Position numbers and translations under genes: made by a program
The notes under the pieces: generated by a model
What the model was told of the DNA's origin: nothing
What the model saw: the letters and a program-made list of their open reading frames with translations, nothing else
Databases searched by the model: none
Source of the DNA: an uncultured Erysipelotrichaceae bacterium
Lineage (GTDB): Bacteria > Bacillota_I > Bacilli_A > Acholeplasmatales > Anaeroplasmataceae
Direction: 5' to 3'
Length of the DNA: 6,716 nt
Assembly (NCBI GenBank): GCA_902783745.1
Contig: CACZRY010000185.1
Coordinates: 1 to 6,716 of the forward strand
Shown: piece by piece, positions 1-5,162 of the stretch
Layout: each line of letters starts with the position of its first letter
Numbering within the stretch: position 1 is the first letter of the stretch

Positions 1-701
1 CCCTTAATTTCAATAGTACCATCCTTGATTTCTGGAATATAGTTTTCCATTAATCTCTTTACTAATTCCTTATCAATTCTTGAAACAGTAATCTTAGGAT
101 CCTTAGTTGATTCTTCAACCTTCTTAATATATACACGTAATGTATCACCAATTGAGAAATTATCAGTTGGTAATAATTCACGATTAGATAAAGTTGATGT
201 TGCACCATAACCTAAATCTAAAATTACATACTTATCATTTACGTTTGCAACAGTTGCAGTAACCATTTCACCTTCCATATCCTTGAAATGATCAAATGCT
301 TGTGCTCTTTGCTTTTGACGAACACCTTGTACTGTCATATTCTTTGTTGCACCAATAGATGTTCTTGAGAATTCCTTAATATCAACAACTTGTTTAATGA
401 TATCTCCAACCTTAGCATTCTTCTTAATTTGCTTAGCTTCTTCTAAAGTGATTTCCTTAATTGGATTTTCTTCTAAAGCAAGTGTCTCAGCATCAGATAA
501 TTCTTCAACTACCTTCTTAACTGAATAGCATAAGATTTCTGTCTTAACAGGATCTACAACAATCTCACAAGATTCATTGCCATATTCTCTTTTAAAAGAC
601 TTCTTTAAACCATCTTTTATAATTTCATAAACATCTTCTACAGTTATTCCTCTTTCCTCAGCTAGTTCCTTAGCTGATTCAAAAAACTTCTTATTAATCA
701 T
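1..701 (-). CDS. nusA: Transcription termination/antitermination factor NusA, N-terminal part (cut by window edge)
   Basis: NusA binds RNA polymerase and nascent RNA in the cytoplasm and modulates pausing, intrinsic termination and antitermination. My translation gives 233 residues before the window ends. Residues 1-134 match the NusA N-terminal RNAP-binding domain, ending in the helix around GVRQKQRAQAF (126-136). Residues 143-207 form an S1 RNA-binding domain (GEMVTATVANVNDKYVILDLG, through PKITVSR at 202-208). The PEIKDGTIEIK stretch (223-233) is the conserved entry into KH1; KH1/KH2 lie off the window. The ATG at 701-699 is supported by AGGAGG at 716-711, 9 nt upstream. Only 18 nt separate it from the rimP stop, so the two are co-transcribed, as in most bacteria. 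Lys is AAG in 26 of 29 codons, suggesting strong expression. The family call is near certain. Confidence 0.97.
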   Translation of the reverse strand, partial: MINKKFFESAKELAEERGITVEDVYEIIKDGLKKSFKREYGNESCEIVVDPVKTEILCYSVKKVVEELSDAETLALEENPIKEITLEEAKQIKKNAKVGDIIKQVVDIKEFSRTSIGATKNMTVQGVRQKQRAQAFDHFKDMEGEMVTATVANVNDKYVILDLGYGATSTLSNRELLPTDNFSIGDTLRVYIKKVEESTKDPKITVSRIDKELVKRLMENYIPEIKDGTIEIK

Positions 702-719
702 TTTATTTTCTCCTCCTAA

Positions 720-1169
720 TTAAATCTTAACTGCAAGTCTTATTAATTTCATATTTTGCTTTAATAATTTAAAATTCTTAAATCTACCTTTTAAATTAAC
801 TCTTACGGTAACAGAATCATTATCATGTTCTTCTAAAGTACCTTCATAAATAGTATTATCATTCATCTCAACATGAATATAATAACCAAGATATTTTTCT
901 ATCTCTTCATCATTTCTTAATACTCTTTCAGCACCAGGAGATGTAACTTCAAGTAAATATTCAGGCATATCAGCATCATACTTATCTAATCTTTCAGATA
1001 AATATTCATTTGCTTTCGCAAGCATTTCTAAATCAATGCCATCCTCTTTATCTAAAGTAACTCTTAATACCAACTCAGAAGCTTCTTTAGTTAATTCTAC
1101 TGAATAGAATATTAAATCATTCTCTTTAATGAATGGTTCTAAAATTTTTTCACAAATATTAATATCCAA
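720..1169 (-). CDS. rimP: Ribosome maturation factor RimP (TTG start)
   Basis: RimP assists 30S subunit assembly in the cytoplasm and is normally encoded directly before nusA, as here. The 149-residue product has the usual family length. It shows the alpha/beta N-terminal domain with the hallmark VTSPGAER at about 75-82, then a C-terminal SH3-like beta domain (YIHVEMND, TIYEGTLEEH, ending KLIRLAVKI). The start is TTG at 1169-1167, because GGAGGT at 1182-1177 lies 7 nt upstream. The open frame reaches an earlier TTG at 1184, but that codon overlaps the ribosome binding site, so I reject it. No ATG is available near the N-terminus. A TTG start combined with a leader hairpin suggests tightly limited expression of rimP. 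The stop is followed after 18 nt by nusA. Identity is confident; the start is probable. Confidence 0.94.
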   Translation of the reverse strand: MDINICEKILEPFIKENDLIFYSVELTKEASELVLRVTLDKEDGIDLEMLAKANEYLSERLDKYDADMPEYLLEVTSPGAERVLRNDEEIEKYLGYYIHVEMNDNTIYEGTLEEHDNDSVTVRVNLKGRFKNFKLLKQNMKLIRLAVKI

Positions 1170-1176
1170 TTCTATT

Positions 1177-1182
1177 ACCTCC
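1177..1182 (-). promoter_or_regulatory. rimP ribosome binding site (decides the TTG start)
   Basis: GGAGGT on the minus strand, 7 nt before the TTG at 1169-1167. It overlaps the longer reading frame's TTG at 1184-1182, which therefore cannot be the working start. It lies only about 4 nt after the end of the U-rich tract of the leader hairpin. Confidence 0.8.
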
Positions 1183-1186
1183 AATC

Positions 1187-1218
1187 AATAAAATAAGAGA
1201 GGCTCCGAACCTCTCTTA
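1187..1218 (-). terminator. Hairpin with interrupted U-tract in rimP-nusA leader: ank terminator and/or nusA attenuator
   Basis: A 9-bp stem is formed by 1210-1218 and 1194-1202 (minus-strand arms TAAGAGAGG and CCTCTCTTA) around a 7-nt loop. The U-tract reads TTTTATT and is interrupted by an A. This has the form of an intrinsic terminator. It lies downstream of the rimP promoter at 1260-1232, so it would act both on transcripts running through from the ankyrin gene and on those starting at the rimP promoter. The second role would make it an attenuator. A purely stabilising 5' hairpin is the alternative. Confidence 0.7.
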
Positions 1219-1231
1219 ATTCACTATGTTT

Positions 1232-1260
1232 ATTATAATTTAAAAATAGATTAAATTCAA
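1232..1260 (-). promoter_or_regulatory. Sigma-A-type promoter of rimP-nusA
   Basis: Minus strand: -35 TTGAAT (1260-1255), 17-nt spacer, -10 TATAAT (1237-1232, perfect consensus). The predicted transcript start is at about 1225-1224. The -35 box directly abuts the ankyrin gene's TAG stop. The leader before the TTG would be about 55 nt and contains the hairpin at 1218-1194. Spacing and the -10 match make this a strong candidate, but it is not experimentally shown. Confidence 0.75.
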
Positions 1261-2214
1261 CTATTTTTCAAATTTTTTATTCAAGAACTCAATAATTCTT
1301 TCGTTTCCTACTTTTTTTGCTAGTGCAAGTGGCTTAAAGCCATATTTATCTGCTCTATTTGTATTAGACATTTCAGAATATTTAACTGTTCTTTCAAAGT
1401 CTTCCATAATAATAGAATAATGAAGTGGATAATCAATATAATATTGGTCAACTCCGTAATATGCTGCCTTCATATTAATATATCCTTCTAAATCATCATC
1501 ATGAATTCTATGATAAATAGTATCATGTAATTTTGAAATACAATCAACTATTGCACCATGTTTAATTAACGCATCAATAACATCCTTATGATGATTCTCT
1601 GCCGCAAAGAATAATGGTGTTTCTCTATTAAGATTCTTACTATTAACAAATGCACCTTTATCAAGTAAGTATTTTACAACAGTAATATCTCCTCTTTTAG
1701 CTGCAATGTGCAATGGTGTATTTCCTGCATAATCTTTTTCATCTAAAACGTAATTATCAACCTCAATTGAAGATAATAAATTCATATTACGGCTTCTAAT
1801 TAAAGCCATAAAAATAGATTCATGCTTACCATTAAATTCATGGATATCTAAAGGTTTAGCTTCAACAAAAAGCTTAACCATATCTTCTCTACCTAAGCTA
1901 CATGCCTTATAAAGAGGTGTTTCACCATCATTATTCTTTATAGATAAATCAGCATTATGATTAATTAAAGATTTTAAGTAACCCATTCTATTATATGTAA
2001 CACAGTAATGAGCTGCAGTATCCCCATATCTATCTTTAATATTTACATCTATGTAGTTATCTAATAATAGTTCAAATGCATCAGGATTATTAAAAACGAT
2101 AGCATATTCTAAAAGTGACATTTCCTTTTCGTTTCTAATGTTGATATCATTCTTATCAATATATAATTTTAATTCCTTCGTATTATTACAATAAATAGCA
2201 CTGAATGGATTCAT
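1261..2214 (-). CDS. Ankyrin-repeat protein of unknown function
   Basis: A 317-residue protein made almost entirely of ankyrin repeats, a scaffold for protein-protein contacts. Recognisable repeats lie at about 31-62, 64-95 (GDTAAH), 97-128 (GETPLYKA), 164-195 (GNTPLHIAAKRGD, the best match), 197-228 (RETPLFFAA) and 292-316 (GFKPLALAKK). Degenerate units fill 129-162 and 229-289. No signal peptide, membrane segment, catalytic domain or effector-type tail is visible, so it is probably cytoplasmic; the partner is unknown. The ATG at 2214-2212 has AGGAAG (2228-2223) 8 nt upstream, a weaker site than its neighbours have. It lies alone between the hup terminator and the rimP promoter, ends in TAG whereas its neighbours use TAA, and I see no good promoter. 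It may depend on readthrough from hup. Lys codons (11 AAG of 28) are unlike nusA or hup, suggesting low expression. Confidence 0.9.
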   Translation of the reverse strand: MNPFSAIYCNNTKELKLYIDKNDINIRNEKEMSLLEYAIVFNNPDAFELLLDNYIDVNIKDRYGDTAAHYCVTYNRMGYLKSLINHNADLSIKNNDGETPLYKACSLGREDMVKLFVEAKPLDIHEFNGKHESIFMALIRSRNMNLLSSIEVDNYVLDEKDYAGNTPLHIAAKRGDITVVKYLLDKGAFVNSKNLNRETPLFFAAENHHKDVIDALIKHGAIVDCISKLHDTIYHRIHDDDLEGYINMKAAYYGVDQYYIDYPLHYSIIMEDFERTVKYSEMSNTNRADKYGFKPLALAKKVGNERIIEFLNKKFEK

Positions 2215-2252
2215 TCTACCAACTTCCTAATCTTTTTAATATTCAATAGCTT

Positions 2253-2282
2253 AAAAAATAGAGCACCCTTAAGTGCTCTATT
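2253..2282 (-). terminator. Intrinsic terminator of hup
   Basis: A 10-bp stem pairs 2273-2282 with 2257-2266 (AATAGAGCAC on the minus strand with its complement) around a 6-nt loop. It runs into TTTTTT (2258-2253), whose first two bases also pair in the stem. It begins about 40 nt after the hup stop codon. This is the cleanest terminator in the window. Confidence 0.88.
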
Positions 2283-2321
2283 AATTACAAAAATAACGTT
2301 TAATAATAACTTAAAAGCAAA

Positions 2322-2597
2322 TTACTTGTTAAGATCGTCTTTTAAAACCTTAGCAACCTTGAATGCAACATTCTTTGAGGCTGGAATTACGATTGTATCT
2401 CCAGTTGCAGGATTTCTACCCTCTCTAGCTGCTCTTTCCTTTACCTGGAAAGTACCAAGACCATTAATTGCAACCTTACCTTCTACCTTTAATCCTTCGA
2501 TAATCTTTGCAACAACGATATCATAAGCTTGGCCAGCTTCCTTCTTTGATAATCCTAATTCATCAGATAAATTAGCAACGATTTCTAGTTTTGTCAT
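2322..2597 (-). CDS. hup: DNA-binding protein HU
   Basis: HU is a small homodimeric nucleoid protein that bends and compacts DNA without strong sequence preference. The 91-residue product has the standard length: helical dimerisation region 3-40, the INGLGTFQVKERAAREGRNP stretch (44-63), the beta-arm tip RNPATG (61-66) with the intercalating Pro63, and the closing FKVAKVLKDDL helix (79-89). The start is the ATG at 2597-2595, with GGAGG at 2610-2606, 8 nt upstream. An in-frame ATG at 2612 overlaps that site and would add five residues not typical of HU, so it is rejected. It has its own promoter (2660-2633) and terminator, making it a single-gene unit. Ten of 12 Lys codons are AAG, fitting an abundant protein. 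IHF-type proteins share the fold, but a lone copy of this type in low-GC bacteria is HU. Confidence 0.97.
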   Translation of the reverse strand: MTKLEIVANLSDELGLSKKEAGQAYDIVVAKIIEGLKVEGKVAINGLGTFQVKERAAREGRNPATGDTIVIPASKNVAFKVAKVLKDDLNK

Positions 2598-2605
2598 TCT
2601 CTTTT

Positions 2606-2610
2606 CCTCC
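2606..2610 (-). promoter_or_regulatory. hup ribosome binding site (decides the start)
   Basis: GGAGG on the minus strand, 8 nt before the ATG at 2597-2595. It overlaps the upstream in-frame ATG at 2612-2610, showing the longer reading is not the real N-terminus. Confidence 0.85.
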
Positions 2611-2632
2611 ATATGATTTAAAAATCAATTAA

Positions 2633-2660
2633 ATTATACAATATTTAGTGTATTTTGCAA
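2633..2660 (-). promoter_or_regulatory. Sigma-A-type promoter of hup
   Basis: Minus strand: -35 TTGCAA (2660-2655), 16-nt spacer, -10 TATAAT (2638-2633, perfect). The expected start at about 2626 gives a leader of roughly 28 nt. It sits between the greA terminator and hup, the only place a hup promoter would fit. Confidence 0.75.
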
Positions 2661-2690
2661 GTGCTTTCATTAAATTCCTTTAATTTTTTT

Positions 2691-2723
2691 AAAATTAAAG
2701 GTTAGCTTTTCAAAGCTAACCTT
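2691..2723 (-). terminator. Intrinsic terminator of greA
   Basis: A long perfect inverted repeat pairs 2712-2723 with 2698-2709 (12 bp, core GGTTAGCTTT/AAAGCTAACC; in practice a 4- to 6-nt loop at the apex). It begins a few bases after the greA stop codon. The U-tract is split (TTTAATTTT), so efficiency may depend on NusA. Confidence 0.85.
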
Positions 2724-2729
2724 AATTAA

Positions 2730-3230
2730 TTACTTTTTAGATTCATCGTGAATCTTTTCAATTTCATTTTGTTCATCTTGTGTAGCTTCTCTTAAAGTAA
2801 TAAGCTTAACAGAAACGACCTTACCATTTCTTCCTGCAACGAAAGAAACTGTATCACCAGCCTTATGGTTTTCAATAGCCTTATATAAAGGTGATTGGTC
2901 AGAAATTATATTATGGAATGGATCAGATTCAGCACCACATACATAATACTTTTCAGGTTCACTTGAACCAGGATATAATACTTCAACTGTGTAAGTTTCA
3001 ACAATCTTACAGTTCTTAAGCATAGCTTTAATTTCATCAATTCTACCTTGGTTCTTACCTTGTTCTTCTCTTGCAGCTGAATAATCAGCGTTTTCAGATA
3101 AGTCTCCCTGTGCTCTTGCTTCAGCAACTGCAGCCTTAATTCTATCAGCTTCAACAGTTTCTCTTCTAATTAATTCGTCCTCAAGCATCTTCTTATAAGA
3201 TCTTGTAAATGTATATTGCTTAGTTTCCAT
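2730..3230 (-). CDS. greA: Transcript cleavage factor GreA
   Basis: GreA inserts into the secondary channel of RNA polymerase and stimulates cleavage of backtracked RNA. The 166-residue product has the N-terminal coiled-coil hairpin (about 10-77) with the tip motif QGDLSENADY. D43 and E46 are the acidic tip residues corresponding to D41/E44 of E. coli GreA. The conserved AAREEQGKNQGRI follows, then the FKBP-like C-terminal domain (about 80-148) with DPFHNIISDQSPLYKA. A charged tail of about 16 residues makes it slightly longer than the usual 158-160. The start is the ATG at 3230-3228 with GGAGG (3242-3238) 7 nt upstream. An earlier in-frame ATG at 3254 would place the ribosome binding site inside the gene, so I reject it. 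An extended -10 promoter precedes it, and a terminator follows directly. Its position downstream of the TrhP-like pair recalls B. subtilis. Confidence 0.97.
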   Translation of the reverse strand: METKQYTFTRSYKKMLEDELIRRETVEADRIKAAVAEARAQGDLSENADYSAAREEQGKNQGRIDEIKAMLKNCKIVETYTVEVLYPGSSEPEKYYVCGAESDPFHNIISDQSPLYKAIENHKAGDTVSFVAGRNGKVVSVKLITLREATQDEQNEIEKIHDESKK

Positions 3231-3237
3231 CTTTAGG

Positions 3238-3242
3238 CCTCC
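3238..3242 (-). promoter_or_regulatory. greA ribosome binding site (decides the start)
   Basis: GGAGG on the minus strand, 7 nt before the ATG at 3230-3228. It lies inside the eight-residue extension implied by the ATG at 3254, ruling that start out. The promoter at 3287-3260 would also begin transcription at about 3253, inside that upstream ATG. Confidence 0.85.
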
Positions 3243-3259
3243 GTTTATAAACATTAATT

Positions 3260-3287
3260 ATTATAGCAAAATTCTATAAAAAATCAA
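3260..3287 (-). promoter_or_regulatory. Extended -10 promoter of greA
   Basis: Minus strand: -35 TTGATT (3287-3282), 16-nt spacer, extended -10 TGCTATAAT (TG at 3268-3267, TATAAT at 3265-3260). The predicted start is at about 3253, with a leader of roughly 22 nt. The -35 box lies inside the second arm of the hairpin that ends the upstream operon. Confidence 0.75.
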
Positions 3288-3306
3288 GATTAATAAATAT
3301 CTTGAT
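3278..3306 (-). terminator. Weak terminator-like hairpin at the end of the metallopeptidase gene
   Basis: An 8-bp stem pairs 3299-3306 with 3283-3290 (ATCAAGAT/ATCTTGAT on the minus strand), with an 8-nt loop holding the last codons and most of the TAA stop. TTTTT (3282-3278) follows. Only two of the eight pairs are G-C, so termination is probably partial. The second arm is also the -35 region of the greA promoter. Confidence 0.5.
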
Positions 3307-3973
3307 ATCTCTTCATTCGCATTTCATGTTGTATCCTTTTATAATTAGGAAATTTTTTCTCCATTAATATATAAAAGTCATCTCCATGTCCTCTATAGTA
3401 AAAATGTGCAAGCTCATGATATATAACACTTTTAAAATATATTGGAGAATACCTTGCAAGGTTAATAGAAAATATAACCTCTCTTCTTGATGGTATACAT
3501 TCTCCATAATATGTCTTAACCTTTTTATAAGAAACCTTAATATCAAAATTAAGATTCATATCAAGCTTTATTGTATCAAAATAATATTCAATAAAATCCT
3601 TTGTTCTTTTGTAATAATATTCATCAATAATTGCATTTATATTAGTATTATCATCTTTAATATAACAAATAAAATCTTTATCTACTATTTCTATATGATT
3701 ATATAGATCATATAAAACCTTAAAATTATACATCTCTCCAAATAAATGGATAGTATTTGTCTTAACCTTCTCTTTAGGCTTTTTCTTTAATGTTTTATAT
3801 ATATAAGATTCAAATTTCTTACATAGATTTAATAATTCATCATTTGATAAATATCTAGGAGATGTAATTATAACAGTATTTGGATATCTTGGCTTAATAT
3901 ATGTTCTTCTATTTCTTGGTTTATATTCTTGTATAATTTCTATATTTAAATCATTAATCCAAGTATTTGGCAT
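3290..3973 (-). CDS. YgjP-like (DUF45) zinc metallopeptidase
   Basis: A 227-residue cytoplasmic protein with no signal peptide or membrane segment. The C-terminal part carries HELAH at 186-190 followed by H196, the HEXXHX5H zinc site of YgjP/WLM-type metallopeptidases, related to the SprT fold. The preceding YYGECIPSRREVIFSINLA matches the conserved glycine-cysteine beta segment of the family, and HGDDFYILMEKKFPNYK is the usual helix after the third ligand. The N-terminal beta-rich half (about 10-100) fits the less conserved DUF45 start. Substrates are not established. Similarity to DNA-protein-crosslink proteases is only structural and I infer nothing firm from it. The ATG at 3973 is 1 nt past the TrhP2-like stop, with AAGGA (3987-3983) inside that gene, so translation is coupled. 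The protein is rich in Lys, Tyr and Ile. Confidence 0.88.
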   Translation of the reverse strand: MPNTWINDLNIEIIQEYKPRNRRTYIKPRYPNTVIITSPRYLSNDELLNLCKKFESYIYKTLKKKPKEKVKTNTIHLFGEMYNFKVLYDLYNHIEIVDKDFICYIKDDNTNINAIIDEYYYKRTKDFIEYYFDTIKLDMNLNFDIKVSYKKVKTYYGECIPSRREVIFSINLARYSPIYFKSVIYHELAHFYYRGHGDDFYILMEKKFPNYKRIQHEMRMKRYQDIY

Positions 3974-3974
3974 A

Positions 3975-5162
3975 TTATAACATCCTTAATAAATCAAACG
4001 GATGTAATTCAACATCAGATTTAAATTTTAATTCCTCTAATGGATGTCTTGCGGCATCGATTAGTGTATCATCCATTCTATATACATCACCAACATTTAT
4101 AATAAATGATCCATTTGGTGAAAATACTTCTATATCTTGGTTAGGTAAGAAATAATTTCTTTGTTCAATATATGCTGTCTTAGTTTCTTTGTCATATTTT
4201 CTAACAATACCAATAAATTCCTTTGTTGGACATGTTAAATTTAAATCATATAATTGTTCTTTAATTGTTGGTTCATGGAATAAGAATCCTTGACCTGTTA
4301 ATCTATTTTCAGCCTTTGCGATTGCATCCTCATAAATACTAAAATCCTTAACAGTACCTGTAGTTTCATATTCATCAATTATTCTTCTATATGCATTTAC
4401 TACTGTCGCAATATAATGTAATGATTTCATTCTACCTTCGATTTTAAATGAATTAACACCTATATCCATAAGCTTAGGTATAGCTCTTATAGCACATAAA
4501 TCTTTTGATGACATAGAAAAATAATCACCATCAGGATTTATTTTTACACCATTTTGATATAAATCATAATTCCATCTACATGAATGAGCACATCCACCTC
4601 TATTTGCATCTCTGTTTGTCATATTATTTGAAAGCATGCATCTGCCTGAATAGCCTGCACACATACCACCATGAATAAAAGATTCAACATCTAAATCTGT
4701 ATTATCCTTAAATTCTTTAATTTCATCTAAAGATAATTCTCTTGCAAAAACAACTCTTTTGCATCCAATCTTTTTATAGAATGCGGCAACATCTGGATTT
4801 GCAGATGAGCATTGAGTTGAAACGTGAGGTTCCATCTTAGTGTATTTTGCAACTAAAGATAGAATATATGTTGATGATGCAATAATACAATCAACACCTG
4901 CATCTTCAAGTGCCTTTAAATATTCTAATACACCATCTGTATCTAAATTATGCATTACAATATTACATGTTACATGTATTTTTGCGCCATGCTTATGTGC
5001 AAATTCACATCCTTCTTTTATTTCATCAAATGTGAAATTAGAAGCACGGCTTCTTAATGAGAATCTTTGTCCTCCAATGAATACCGCATTTGCACCATAT
5101 AATACTGCAACCTTTAATTTTTCTAAATCTCCTGCAGGAGCGAGTAATTCAAACTTAGTCAT
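3975..5162 (-). CDS. trhP2: TrhP2-like tRNA hydroxylation protein (U32 peptidase family, YrrO-type)
   Basis: U32 family proteins of this type are needed for 5-hydroxyuridine at tRNA wobble position 34 (TrhP in E. coli, TrhP1/TrhP2, formerly YrrN/YrrO, in B. subtilis). The peptidase label is historical. The 395-residue product begins with the family LLAPAGDLEKLKVAVLYGAN, has STQCS (115-119) and VVFAREL (137-143), then the U32 signature ESFIHGGMCAGYSGRCMLS (160-178). Cys168, Cys175, Cys191 and Cys195 form the CX6C-X15-CX3C set expected to hold an Fe-S cluster. FKIEGRMKS (239-247) is also conserved, and residues from about 310 form the C-terminal beta domain. The family length is about 400-420. 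Residue 166 is Gly where Ala or Ser is usual. The ATG lies 9 nt after AGGAGG (5177-5172) and overlaps the preceding gene by 8 nt. The gene symbol is by homology from motif recall. Confidence 0.92.
   Translation of the reverse strand: MTKFELLAPAGDLEKLKVAVLYGANAVFIGGQRFSLRSRASNFTFDEIKEGCEFAHKHGAKIHVTCNIVMHNLDTDGVLEYLKALEDAGVDCIIASSTYILSLVAKYTKMEPHVSTQCSSANPDVAAFYKKIGCKRVVFARELSLDEIKEFKDNTDLDVESFIHGGMCAGYSGRCMLSNNMTNRDANRGGCAHSCRWNYDLYQNGVKINPDGDYFSMSSKDLCAIRAIPKLMDIGVNSFKIEGRMKSLHYIATVVNAYRRIIDEYETTGTVKDFSIYEDAIAKAENRLTGQGFLFHEPTIKEQLYDLNLTCPTKEFIGIVRKYDKETKTAYIEQRNYFLPNQDIEVFSPNGSFIINVGDVYRMDDTLIDAARHPLEELKFKSDVELHPFDLLRML

Noticed and set aside
1261..2214. Ankyrin gene as part of a defence or toxin-antitoxin system
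   Set aside because: No adjacent nuclease, NTPase, toxin or mobile element is present; neighbours are housekeeping genes with their own signals.
2215..2258. A promoter for the ankyrin gene (TATTGA or TATTAA as -10)
   Set aside because: No -35-like hexamer lies at 16-18 nt from either box, and much of the space is occupied by the hup terminator tail.
2326..2526. Plus-strand open frame of 66 codons opposite hup
   Set aside because: It lies wholly antisense to a conserved HU gene, has no family-like sequence, and is a by-product of the codon use of hup.
2906..3154. Minus-strand open frame of 82 codons inside greA in another frame
   Set aside because: Overlaps the conserved GreA coiled coil; its translation is Leu/Lys-rich noise.
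3364..3546. Minus-strand open frame of 60 codons inside the metallopeptidase gene
   Set aside because: Out of frame within the region encoding the zinc site; no independent signal.
3967..4155. Plus-strand open frame opposite the end of the TrhP2-like gene
   Set aside because: Antisense to a well-conserved gene, with low-complexity Ser/Asn-rich translation and no domain; a shadow frame.
3975..5162. Collagenase or virulence protease reading of the U32 family
   Set aside because: The sequence has the YrrO/TrhP-type four-Cys motif and neighbourhood, no secretion signal and no protease catalytic site, so the tRNA hydroxylation role fits better.
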